Origin: Thermoanaerobaculia bacterium
Lineage (GTDB): Bacteria; Acidobacteriota; Thermoanaerobaculia; Multivoradales; Multivoraceae
NCBI GenBank assembly: GCA_022822365.1
Contig: JAJEBV010000005.1
Coordinates: 46,880 to 110,879, forward strand
Reading direction: 5' to 3'
DNA length: 64,000 nt
Made by a program: the position numbers and the translations under genes. Position 1 is the first letter of the stretch. Every line of letters starts with the position of its first letter. Shown in pieces: positions 32,021 through 39,904 of this stretch. The notes below the pieces were generated by a model, which saw only the letters and a program-made list of their open reading frames with translations, searched no databases and had not been told where the DNA came from.

Positions 32021-32059
32021 ATGAGGCTGCACCGGTTTCTCACCCTCGTCGACGAGTGA
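32021..32059 (+). CDS. 12-codon leader ORF with strong ribosome site
   Basis: ATG at 32021 preceded five to eight bases upstream by GAGGAGG, the best ribosome site in the area. It encodes MRLHRFLTLVDE and stops at TGA (32057-32059). That stop overlaps the GTG start of the next gene (GTGA), which itself has no good SD. This is the arrangement of a translationally coupled leader peptide. It may instead be the true beginning of the secreted protein after a frame shift. Confidence 0.5.
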   Translation: MRLHRFLTLVDE

Positions 32060-33489
32060 CATGTCGCCCGGCGCAGCCGGACGGTAAGGGTCTTCGCGGC
32101 GACAGCACCCGTCCCTCCACCGCCGGAGCGTTGTTTGCGACCACGCTGGTTCTGATCTCATCCGCTGTGCCGGCCTCCGCCCAGGACACCGGCCTGGTCG
32201 GCCCCGGCTTCGATCCGGCCCGTTGGCAACCGCTGCCGGCACCGCAGCAGCGGGCTCTCCGCGAGCGGGCGCCGGAGATCGAAGGCGCAATGCGGTCCGG
32301 GGACCGCGAGGCATTGGCGCTTGAACTCGACCTGCTCGAGCGTTCCCTCGGCGGCTTCTCCGGTTACCCGGAACGGCGCCCCGAGTACGGCCGGCCGATC
32401 GATCACACGACCCCGGACTTCGAAGCACTGGTCGAGCACTGGGCCGCCTCCTTCGCCCGGATGGCCGGTCGGCAGGGTTGGGAGGGAGCCTCTCCGGCGA
32501 ACGCCGACTTCCAGGAGGGAAACCGCCTGCGCGTGACCGTGCGTCACGTCCGCGCCTACCTACAGTCCTGGGAGGCCGGTCTACCGGACCGCGACGCCTT
32601 CCTGCAGCGGGCGCGCGAGGGCCTCGACTACCTGCTGACGGCTCAGAGCGAGCGCTACGGAGTCTTCGGCTACCCCTACCACCCCGACGGCTCCGGCCTC
32701 AAGGCGAACGCCGCGAACATGGTCGAGCGCGCGTTCCGGGCGGGCCACACGCGCGACGAAGTGATCGAGAACGGCTGGATCGTCAACGTCTTCGACCTCG
32801 GCGACGGCGGCCTCCAGTTCGACAACGGCATGTCCGGCATCTCCCTCCTCTACGGCTACTCCCTGACTGGCGACGAGCGCTACCTCCGCGCCGCCGAGCG
32901 GGCCGGAGAATGGGCGGCGAGCCAGATCCTGGTCACGAACTGGAACTACAACAGCTTCTCGGGCTACCTGCTGTCCCGGCTCTACCGGGTCACCGGCGAG
33001 CGGCGCTGGCTCGACGCGGCCCGGGTCAAGATGGAGACCGGCACGATGCCCGGCCAGCGGGCCAACGGCCGCTGGATCGACCCGCACAACGCCCGCATCC
33101 AGTACCACTCCGTCATGCTGCGGGCGATGCTCGAGTACTGGCTGGCGCTGGTTCAGGCCGGTGACCAGGACGCGGAGGAGGTGCACGGCCGGATCGCCCT
33201 GGGTCTCGACAACCTGGCCGAACAGATCAACCGCTTCGGCGCCAGCAACGCCCACGAGGCACTCGCTCTCGACATCCTGTCGCTCGGCCTCATCGCCCTC
33301 GGTCCCAACGACGCCTGGCGGCGCGCCGCAGACACCACGGTCAACACCATCGTGCATGACATGCGGCCCCGCCTCGAGCAGCGAGGCCTGCCGCTGACCG
33401 AGACGCTTGCGAGCTACCTTCTCTACCGGCGTTTCGAGGCCGGCGATGTGGGCTTGCCTATGGAACTGGCACCGGGTCTGAAAGACTGA
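32056..33489 (+). CDS. Secreted helical-toroid-like protein of unknown function
   Basis: A 477-residue exported protein. After a long N-region a signal peptide core (ALFATTLVLISSAVPASAQ) is evident. The mature part is a series of helix pairs with aromatic and Asn/Gly turns (QSERYGVFGYPYHPDGSGL, DNGMSGISLLYGYSLTGDER, NWNYNSFSGYLLSRLYRVTG). This pattern resembles the (alpha/alpha)6 toroids of polysaccharide lyases, glycoside hydrolases and terpene cyclases. I cannot name the family or catalytic residues. Translation probably starts at the GTG coupled to the 12-codon leader. Located just behind tRNA-Thr. Confidence 0.7.
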   Translation: MTCRPAQPDGKGLRGDSTRPSTAGALFATTLVLISSAVPASAQDTGLVGPGFDPARWQPLPAPQQRALRERAPEIEGAMRSGDREALALELDLLERSLGGFSGYPERRPEYGRPIDHTTPDFEALVEHWAASFARMAGRQGWEGASPANADFQEGNRLRVTVRHVRAYLQSWEAGLPDRDAFLQRAREGLDYLLTAQSERYGVFGYPYHPDGSGLKANAANMVERAFRAGHTRDEVIENGWIVNVFDLGDGGLQFDNGMSGISLLYGYSLTGDERYLRAAERAGEWAASQILVTNWNYNSFSGYLLSRLYRVTGERRWLDAARVKMETGTMPGQRANGRWIDPHNARIQYHSVMLRAMLEYWLALVQAGDQDAEEVHGRIALGLDNLAEQINRFGASNAHEALALDILSLGLIALGPNDAWRRAADTTVNTIVHDMRPRLEQRGLPLTETLASYLLYRRFEAGDVGLPMELAPGLKD

Positions 33490-33542
33490 CCGTACCGTTA
33501 CGACACTTTGTAAGGTTGGACGCAGACCTTCGGAGGAACGCC

Positions 33543-34550
33543 ATGGACGGAACGCGAAGCCTCGTCGCCACCGCCGCTCTCAGCCTGCTCACGGCCGCCG
33601 CGACCGCGCAATCAGCGCGCCTCGTCCCTGGCAGCCTCGAGTCCGACCTCGTTCCGTCCCCGGTCGAGTACTACGCCCTGCTGCCGCCCGGCTACGACGA
33701 GACGGACGAGCCGCTCCCGCTGGTCCTGAACCTCCACGGCGGCGGGGGCAGCCGCGACGTGCTGGGAGTGCGCCAGCGGCCGATCTTCACAGGCATGTGG
33801 GAAGCCGGCACGTTGCCGCCGATGGTGATCGTCACCCCGAGCGTCACTCCCCGCTGCTTCTACATGGACTTCAGGGACGGCTCCGAGAGGTGGGAGTCCT
33901 TTCTGATCGGGCCGTTCCTCGCCCACCTGCGAGAGACCTTCAACGTCCGCACGGATCGCCGCGGCACCCTGGTCACCGGCATCTCGATGGGAGGCATGGG
34001 CTCGCTCAGGCTGGCGTTCAAGTATCCCGAGACGTTCGGCGCCGTCGCTTCGATGGAACCCGGCATCTCGCCGATCGACGACTGGGCCGACATGCGTCCC
34101 AAGCACCGCTTCTGGCGGGGCGACGCCCTGATGGAGACGATCTACGGCAGCCCGGTCGACCGCGAGTACTGGAACGCGAACAACCCGGCGACGATCGCCC
34201 GGGCCAGGGCCAACGCCATCCGCGAATCCGGCATCAGGATCTTCCTGGAAGCGGGAGACGAGGACGTATTCTGGCTCTACGAGGGCACCGAGTTCATGCA
34301 CCAGGTGCTCTGGGACCAGAAGATCCGCCACGAGTACCGTCTCTACTACGGCGCCGACCACGTCGGTCGCACGCTGGGTCCCCGGACCGAAGAGGCCTAC
34401 CTGTTCTTGGCAAGCAGTCTGACCGATCCGGAACCCGACCCTGGCGTTCAGGCCACCCGCCAGCGGATCGACCCGATGAAACGGAACCTCACCGAGGCCG
34501 ACCACTACGAGGTCGACAAGGCACTGATCAAGGGCGGCGACGGTCAGTAG
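33543..34550 (+). CDS. Exported esterase, EstD/PHB-depolymerase-like
   Basis: A 335-residue alpha/beta hydrolase with a signal peptide (MDGTRS then an Ala/Leu core ending TAQ). LPLVLNLHGGGGSRD gives the oxyanion region, and GISMGGMGSLRLAFKYPE has the nucleophilic Ser in GxSxG with the MGG context typical of esterase-D-like (PF00756) proteins. The acid is likely in FLEAGDEDVFW and the His in GADHVGR. It would cleave ester bonds outside the cytoplasm, for example acyl sugars or polymers. ATG at 33543 has a CGGAGGA seven bases upstream. Confidence 0.83.
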   Translation: MDGTRSLVATAALSLLTAAATAQSARLVPGSLESDLVPSPVEYYALLPPGYDETDEPLPLVLNLHGGGGSRDVLGVRQRPIFTGMWEAGTLPPMVIVTPSVTPRCFYMDFRDGSERWESFLIGPFLAHLRETFNVRTDRRGTLVTGISMGGMGSLRLAFKYPETFGAVASMEPGISPIDDWADMRPKHRFWRGDALMETIYGSPVDREYWNANNPATIARARANAIRESGIRIFLEAGDEDVFWLYEGTEFMHQVLWDQKIRHEYRLYYGADHVGRTLGPRTEEAYLFLASSLTDPEPDPGVQATRQRIDPMKRNLTEADHYEVDKALIKGGDGQ

Positions 34551-34605
34551 CGCCCGAAACCCAGCGTGGGTGCTGCCGGACCCAGGCCGGCCCGCCGCTG
34601 CACCG

Positions 34606-34634
34606 TTGACACACCGCCCCAGCGCGCTTAGGTT
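34606..34634 (+). promoter_or_regulatory. Sigma-70-type promoter of the third PQQ dehydrogenase
   Basis: TTGACA (34606-34611), a 17-base spacer, and TAGGTT (34629-34634). The -35 is perfect and the -10 matches four of six. It lies 28 bases before the ATG at 34663, leaving a short leader with GAGGA as ribosome site. It is the best promoter match noticed in the window. Confidence 0.7.
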
Positions 34635-34662
34635 GCCCGGCGAACCTCCGAGGATCTTCAAG

Positions 34663-36786
34663 ATGAGCGAACCGACTGCAACGTCACGGTGGGCAACATG
34701 CGCCACCGCTCTACTCCTCCTGCTGGCAGCCGCCTGCGGCGGCAACGGCGATTCGCCCGCGGCAGCACCCACCGCCGGCAACGTCGACGACGAGCGGATC
34801 ATCCGCGCGGCCGAGGACGAGCCCGGCAGCTGGCTCACCTACGGCCAGACCTACAAGGAGCAGCGCTTCTCCACGCTCGACCAGATCACCCGCGACAACG
34901 TCGTGGATCTGAAGCTCGCCTGGTCCAAGCCGATCGGAGGTCCCTCGGAGCGGATGCAGGGAACGCCGCTGATCGTCGACGGCGTGATGTACGCGACGAA
35001 CGGCTGGGGCGTGATCTACGCGCTGGACCCCGCGACCGGCGAGGAGATCTGGACTCACGACCCGCAGACCGACCGCACCTACGTCAAGTACTCCTGCTGC
35101 GGCGGCGTCGCGAACCGGGGCGTCGCGGTCTACCGGGGGAAGGTCTACGTCGCCCTGTTCGACGGCCGGCTGGTGGCGGTCGACGCCGCGACCGGCGAGG
35201 AGGTCTGGGACGTGGACACGTACCACCCTTCGGCTCTCGGCCGCTTCAACATCACCGGCGCCCCGCGCGCTGCGGGTGGCAAGGTCTTCATCGGCCAGGG
35301 CAGCTCCGAGAGCGGCAAGCGGCGCGGTTACGTTTCCGCCTACGACGCCGAGACCGGCGAGCTCGCCTGGCGCTTCTACCTGGTGCCGGGCGACCCTTCG
35401 AAGCCGTTCGAGCACCCGGAGATGGAGATAGCGGCCAGGACCTGGGGCGGCGAGTGGTGGAAGATGGGCGGCGGCGGCACCGCCTGGAACTCCCTCGTCT
35501 ATGACGAGGAACTGAACCTGCTCTACATCGGGGTCGGCAACGGCGCGCCCTGGTCGCGCCAGGTGCGCTCACCCGGAGGCGGCGACGACCTCTTCCTCAC
35601 CGCGATCGTCGCCGTCGACGCCGACACGGCCGAGATGAAGTGGTACTACCAGACGGTGCCCGGCGACAACTGGGACTACAGCTCGGCGATGGACATCGCG
35701 CTCGGCGAGCTGACGGTCGACGGCGTCGAGCGCAAGGTCCTGCTCCAGGCGCCGAAGAACGGCTTCTTCTACGTGATCGACCGCGAGACCGGCGAACTGC
35801 TGCGCGCCCATCCCTACACGGACAGGATCGACTGGGCCACCCACGTCGACATGGAAACCGGCCGGCCGATCGAGAATCCCGACGTGGTCTTCGAGGAGAA
35901 GCCGCAGTGGATCACGCCCGCGAACGCCGGCGCCCACAACTGGGAGCCCATGTCCTGGGACGAGGAGCGGGGCGTCATGTACTTCTACTACCACGACTAC
36001 GCGAACTTCTACGCCCTGCCCGAGGAGTTCGTGGAGACCGGCACCTACACGATCCGCCCGTGGGGCCTGAGCCTCGGTGTCGCCTCCGGCGCCTACCGCC
36101 AGAGGCTCCAGGCGCAGGCCGGTCCGCGCCCGGAGGACAGGGGCTTCCTCGTCGCCTTCGACCCCCTCTCGGGCGAGAAGATCTGGGAGAACCGGTTGCC
36201 CTCGGCCTTCAACGGCGGCGTTCTCGCAACGACGACCGGTGTCCTGTTCCACTGCGGAGGCGGCGGTGACTTCAACGCCTACGACAAGGACACGGGCGAG
36301 AAGATCTGGGAGTTCGACGCCTACGGCGCGTTCTCGTCGTCGATCATCACCTACATGGAGGACGGCACGCAGTACGTCGCCACGATGGTCGGCGGCAGCA
36401 CCCGCTACGACCGGCCCGGCGAGCTGCTCGTCTTCTCGCTCGACGGCGAGGCGACGCTGGACGTACCACCGGAGCGCGACTACTCGATCCCCGAGCTGCC
36501 GGCCTTGACCGCCGACCAGGAGACGATCGAACTCGGCAACACGCTCTACCACGAGCACTGCGCGCTCTGCCATCGCGGCCTCGGCCAGACCTCGATCGTC
36601 GCCGCCGCCTCGCCCGACCTGCGGCGCATGTCCCCCGAAGTCCACGACGACTTCATGCCCATCGTCCAGGACGGCCTGCTGCCACTCGGCATGCCCGGCT
36701 ACGCCGAGCTCTTCGACGAGGAGGCGACGACCGCGATCCACCAGTTCGTCATCTCCAAGGCGATGGAGCTCCGGGACGCGCAGTAA
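34663..36786 (+). CDS. PQQ-dependent alcohol dehydrogenase with C-terminal cytochrome c, lipoprotein
   Basis: A 707-residue quinohemoprotein. The leader has a lipoprotein-like end (LLLLLAAACGG), so the enzyme may be lipid-anchored, unlike the relative at 8625-10799. The propeller begins SWLTYGQTYKEQRFSTLDQI. The vicinal Cys pair is in YSCCGGVANRG; the catalytic Asp is in PGDNWDYSSAMD, again without the second Asp of lanthanide enzymes. Heme motif CALCH is in the C-terminal domain. It resembles 8625-10799 throughout (for example LLYIGVGNGAPW and QAPKNGFFYV), so the two are paralogues. Driven by the promoter at 34606-34634. The nucleoside hydrolase follows after five bases. Confidence 0.92.
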   Translation: MSEPTATSRWATCATALLLLLAAACGGNGDSPAAAPTAGNVDDERIIRAAEDEPGSWLTYGQTYKEQRFSTLDQITRDNVVDLKLAWSKPIGGPSERMQGTPLIVDGVMYATNGWGVIYALDPATGEEIWTHDPQTDRTYVKYSCCGGVANRGVAVYRGKVYVALFDGRLVAVDAATGEEVWDVDTYHPSALGRFNITGAPRAAGGKVFIGQGSSESGKRRGYVSAYDAETGELAWRFYLVPGDPSKPFEHPEMEIAARTWGGEWWKMGGGGTAWNSLVYDEELNLLYIGVGNGAPWSRQVRSPGGGDDLFLTAIVAVDADTAEMKWYYQTVPGDNWDYSSAMDIALGELTVDGVERKVLLQAPKNGFFYVIDRETGELLRAHPYTDRIDWATHVDMETGRPIENPDVVFEEKPQWITPANAGAHNWEPMSWDEERGVMYFYYHDYANFYALPEEFVETGTYTIRPWGLSLGVASGAYRQRLQAQAGPRPEDRGFLVAFDPLSGEKIWENRLPSAFNGGVLATTTGVLFHCGGGGDFNAYDKDTGEKIWEFDAYGAFSSSIITYMEDGTQYVATMVGGSTRYDRPGELLVFSLDGEATLDVPPERDYSIPELPALTADQETIELGNTLYHEHCALCHRGLGQTSIVAAASPDLRRMSPEVHDDFMPIVQDGLLPLGMPGYAELFDEEATTAIHQFVISKAMELRDAQ

Positions 36787-36791
36787 CCCAG

Positions 36792-37724
36792 GTGAAGCTC
36801 ATCCTCGACTGCGATCCCGGACTCGATGACGCCGTCGCGATTCTGGTCGCGGCGCGCTACGCCGACCTGATCGGGGTCACAACCGTCGCCGGCAACGTCG
36901 GGATCAACCGTACGACCCGCAACGCGCTGGTCGTCGCACAGATGGCCGGCCTGGACGTGCCGATCCACCGGGGCGCGGCGCGGCCTCTGGCAGGCGCCGC
37001 CGTCGACGGCAGCCGCATCCACGGTGAGACCGGCCTGGGCAACGCGGTTCTACCCGACCTCACCCGGTCCGAAGCGTCGGACGATGCCGTCGCCTACATC
37101 TGCGACACCGCCCGCTCCGTCGACGATCTGCACCTGCTCGCGATCGGCCCGTTGACGAACGTCGCGCTCGCGCTCCAGCGCGACCCCGACCTCCGCCGCC
37201 ATCTGGCCGGCCTGACGATCATGGGCGGCGGCGCGCACATCGGCAACATCACTCCGGTCGCCGAGTTCAACATCCGGGCCGACCCGGAGGCGGCCGCCGT
37301 CGTCTTCGAGAAGGCCGCTCCGGTCACCATGGTCGGTCTTGACGTGACGAACAAGGTGGTCTTCGGCGACAGCGACATCGCGCGGATTCGGGCTGGCGGA
37401 ACGCCGGCGACCGGACTCGCGGCAAGCGTCGTCGAGTACCTTCTCGATCGCTTCAGGGAGTACCTCGGTCATTCCACCGTTCCCGTTCACGACGCGACGG
37501 CCGTGACCGCGGCCACGCACCCGCACCTCTTCGAGCGGTCGCGGCATCCGGTCGCGGTGGAACTACGCGGCGAGCTCACGCGCGGCATGACTGTGGCCGA
37601 CCTGCGGCCCGCCGCCCTGGCCAGGGCCCTGGACCAGCCGAGCGCACCCGTCAGCAACGTCGTGTGGCGAACTGACGTTGACGCCGTACGTGAACTGATC
37701 CTCGAAGCCGTCCTGACGTTCTAA
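36792..37724 (+). CDS. Inosine/uridine-preferring nucleoside hydrolase
   Basis: A 310-residue cytoplasmic enzyme that hydrolyses the N-glycosidic bond of ribonucleosides. The N-terminal calcium-binding motif DCDPGLDDA (residues 6-14) is complete. Family landmarks follow: VTTVAGNVGINRTTRNAL, HGETGLGNAVLP, LHLLAIGPLTNVALAL, MGGGAHIGNITPVAEFNIRADPEAA, and the late Asp in VPVHDATAV. Length is typical. It starts at GTG five bases after the quinohemoprotein stop, so it is probably co-transcribed although no pathway link is obvious. Confidence 0.93.
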   Translation: MKLILDCDPGLDDAVAILVAARYADLIGVTTVAGNVGINRTTRNALVVAQMAGLDVPIHRGAARPLAGAAVDGSRIHGETGLGNAVLPDLTRSEASDDAVAYICDTARSVDDLHLLAIGPLTNVALALQRDPDLRRHLAGLTIMGGGAHIGNITPVAEFNIRADPEAAAVVFEKAAPVTMVGLDVTNKVVFGDSDIARIRAGGTPATGLAASVVEYLLDRFREYLGHSTVPVHDATAVTAATHPHLFERSRHPVAVELRGELTRGMTVADLRPAALARALDQPSAPVSNVVWRTDVDAVRELILEAVLTF

Positions 37725-37730
37725 CCGGGA

Positions 37731-37745
37731 CGCCGGCATCCGGCG
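37731..37745. terminator. GC-rich hairpin between convergent genes
   Basis: CGCCGG-cat-CCGGCG forms a six-base-pair stem seven bases after the nucleoside hydrolase stop and 28 bases before the end of the opposing serine hydrolase. An alternative stem GGCAT/ATGCC overlaps it. No T-run, so factor-independent termination would be weak. Confidence 0.4.
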
Positions 37746-37773
37746 ATGCCGCGGAGCGGCGAGCCCGAGCCCT

Positions 37774-39174
37774 TCACTCACTCCCCTCGGCCAGCCGTTC
37801 CGCCCGTTGATCCCGACCGCCCTGGTGAAGCACCAGATGGTCGACGGAACCGTCCTCGCCGCGCCCGAACGTGATCTGCGCGTCGACCACGCGGTAGAAG
37901 TACCGCGCCTCCGACTCGGGGAACACCTGCAACCGCGGTTGCCCGGTGATGTGCACGAACAGCCCGTCGCCCTCTCGCATCACCGTGAAGACCACGTTCT
38001 CCATGAGCTGATAGCGGCCGGCGTAGTCGTCGAAGACCGCCGGATCGACTTCGACCGCCGTACGCATCGCCGGCGGGATGACCAGCGGATAGCGCGAATC
38101 CAGGAGGTGAAAGCCCAGGTCGTCGACGCTGTCGCCGGAGTTCGACAGCACGACGACACCGGTCTGCGACTCCAGGTCGAAGCCCAGGAACGAGCGGTAG
38201 CCGCCGGTGCCGCCGTTGTGCCAGTGGAGTTCGCGTCCGTGGCCGCCACGGATGACCCAGCCGAGACCGATCTGCATGTTCGGACCTGGGAAGTCCCTGC
38301 GCGGAGCGTGGGTCTCGGCCATCGCGACCTGCAGTGGTGACTCGCGCAAACCGAGATTCGCCTCCACGAAGGTCAGCATGTCGCTCACCGTCGAGCGCAG
38401 CGCCCCGGCCCCGGCCAGCGTGGGCAGGTCCCAATTCGCGACGGGCCGGAGCTGGACGCTGTGGCCGATGGCCAACCGCTCCTGCTGGGATGACGACAGA
38501 GTGACCGAGGTGTCAGCCATCGCGAGAGGCTCGAGCAGCCGCTCGGAAACCAGGGCCTCGTAGTCCGTCTCCTGGCTCACGGCCAGCGCGTGTCCGAGAA
38601 GCCCGGTGGCGAGATTCGAGTACTCGACCTCCGCCCCGATGTCGCGCTGCAGTTCGTGCGACGAAAGGAACTCGTAGAGCTGGGCAACCGTGTAGTCGGC
38701 GTACGGGTTCCCCGCATCGGCCGGCCGGAAGTTGTTCGGCATGCGCGGCAGTCCCGAGCTGTGAGTCGTCAGGTGCAGCAAGGTGACCTCGGCTCCGTTC
38801 CGGGTCGGCACGGTGACGTCCGGACCGAGCAGGCGCTGTACCGGCGTTTCGAGCTCGACGGCCCCCTCCCCCGCCAAGTCCGCCAGCAGGATCGCTGTGA
38901 ACACCTTGGTGATCGAGCCGATCTCGAAGACGGTGTCGCCATCCACTTCCGGTGAGTCATCCGTGGCGACCCGTCCGTAGCTCACGACCCGGCGCTGCCC
39001 GTCCTCCACGACGCCAACCACGATGCCGACGCTTCGTCTCTGCTCGTCGATCCTCTCGACCAGGATCCGGCGAATGGCATCGTCGTCCGGGGCCGAAGAA
39101 GCACCCTGGACCGCAAAGCAGACCGCGGACACCAGCAGGAGCCCGAACAGGAAGGCGTTGAGACGTCTCGTCAT
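37774..39174 (-). CDS. Class C beta-lactamase-like serine hydrolase, exported
   Basis: A 466-residue periplasmic serine hydrolase with a signal peptide (residues 1-24). The nucleophile motif SITK (Ser87-Lys90) and the YSN motif (VEYSNLATG, near residue 185) are both present. The third box reads HNGGTGG, as in esterase and penicillin-binding relatives rather than KTG beta-lactamases. A C-terminal domain of about 110 residues (DYAGRYQLMENVVFTVMREG) is the lipocalin-like extension common in this family. It is more likely a peptidase or esterase than a resistance enzyme. Confidence 0.9.
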   Translation of the reverse strand: MTRRLNAFLFGLLLVSAVCFAVQGASSAPDDDAIRRILVERIDEQRRSVGIVVGVVEDGQRRVVSYGRVATDDSPEVDGDTVFEIGSITKVFTAILLADLAGEGAVELETPVQRLLGPDVTVPTRNGAEVTLLHLTTHSSGLPRMPNNFRPADAGNPYADYTVAQLYEFLSSHELQRDIGAEVEYSNLATGLLGHALAVSQETDYEALVSERLLEPLAMADTSVTLSSSQQERLAIGHSVQLRPVANWDLPTLAGAGALRSTVSDMLTFVEANLGLRESPLQVAMAETHAPRRDFPGPNMQIGLGWVIRGGHGRELHWHNGGTGGYRSFLGFDLESQTGVVVLSNSGDSVDDLGFHLLDSRYPLVIPPAMRTAVEVDPAVFDDYAGRYQLMENVVFTVMREGDGLFVHITGQPRLQVFPESEARYFYRVVDAQITFGRGEDGSVDHLVLHQGGRDQRAERLAEGSE

Positions 39175-39261
39175 CTGATCTTCTCCCCTCTCTGGCGCCG
39201 CCGATTCGCAGCCTATGACGTCGGCCCTCCTCCTATACGCAGGTCAGGCCGGTTTGATCCG

Positions 39262-39267
39262 TATCAT
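39262..39267 (+). promoter_or_regulatory. TATCAT -10-like box seven bases before SRAP start
   Basis: TATCAT is followed by CTCTCCC and then ATG, without a Shine-Dalgarno. It matches the spacing of two other genes in this window and suggests a leaderless message. Confidence 0.35.
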
Positions 39268-39274
39268 CTCTCCC

Positions 39275-39904
39275 ATGTGCGGCCGCTACACGCTCCGCTC
39301 GAAGGCCCGATCCGTCGGCGCGCACTTCGAGCTCGACGAGCTGCCGGATCTGGAACCCCGATACAACATAGCGCCGACCCAGGACGTCGCCGTAGTCGCG
39401 CTGAACCGCGAAGGCCGGCGCGCCCTGGGCACGATGCGCTGGGGCTTCCCGCGGAAGCGCGGCGGTCCCCAGATCAACCTCCGCGACGACACCGCAGTGG
39501 AAGCGCCCCGATTCCGGAACCTGCTGAGCCGGCGCCGCTGCCTCGTCGTCGCCGACGGCTGGTACGAGTGGCAACCCCAGACCGACGGCTCCCGCCTTCC
39601 CCACTACATCCGTATGCCGGGCGGCGGTCCCTTCGGCTTCGCAGGGGTCTGGAACCGGACGCCGGACGGCCTCGCCTGCACCATCCTCACCTGCCCCGCC
39701 GGCGAGCCGATCGCGGCGATCCACGACCGGATGCCGGTGATCGCCGAACCGCCCTACGAGCACTGGCTGGCCGGGCCACTGCAGGATCCCGACGCCCTGA
39801 GCGAACAGCTCGTGACGTACACCGGGGACCTTGAGTTCTTCCCCGTCTCGAACCGTGTCGGCAACTACCGCAATGACGACTCGTCCCTGGTCGATCCGGT
39901 CTGA
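39275..39904 (+). CDS. SOS-response-associated peptidase (SRAP, HMCES/YedK)
   Basis: A 209-residue protein that crosslinks covalently to abasic sites in single-stranded DNA. Cys2 (MCGRYTLRS) is the residue that forms the thiazolidine with the abasic sugar, which fixes the start codon because the initiator Met must be removed. The other active residues are the Asn in QINLRDD, the Glu in ADGWYEWQ and the His in AAIHDRMPV. The usual N-A-R-x-E signature is here N-L-R-D-D. It overlaps the convergent CusA gene by 40 bases. Confidence 0.92.
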   Translation: MCGRYTLRSKARSVGAHFELDELPDLEPRYNIAPTQDVAVVALNREGRRALGTMRWGFPRKRGGPQINLRDDTAVEAPRFRNLLSRRRCLVVADGWYEWQPQTDGSRLPHYIRMPGGGPFGFAGVWNRTPDGLACTILTCPAGEPIAAIHDRMPVIAEPPYEHWLAGPLQDPDALSEQLVTYTGDLEFFPVSNRVGNYRNDDSSLVDPV

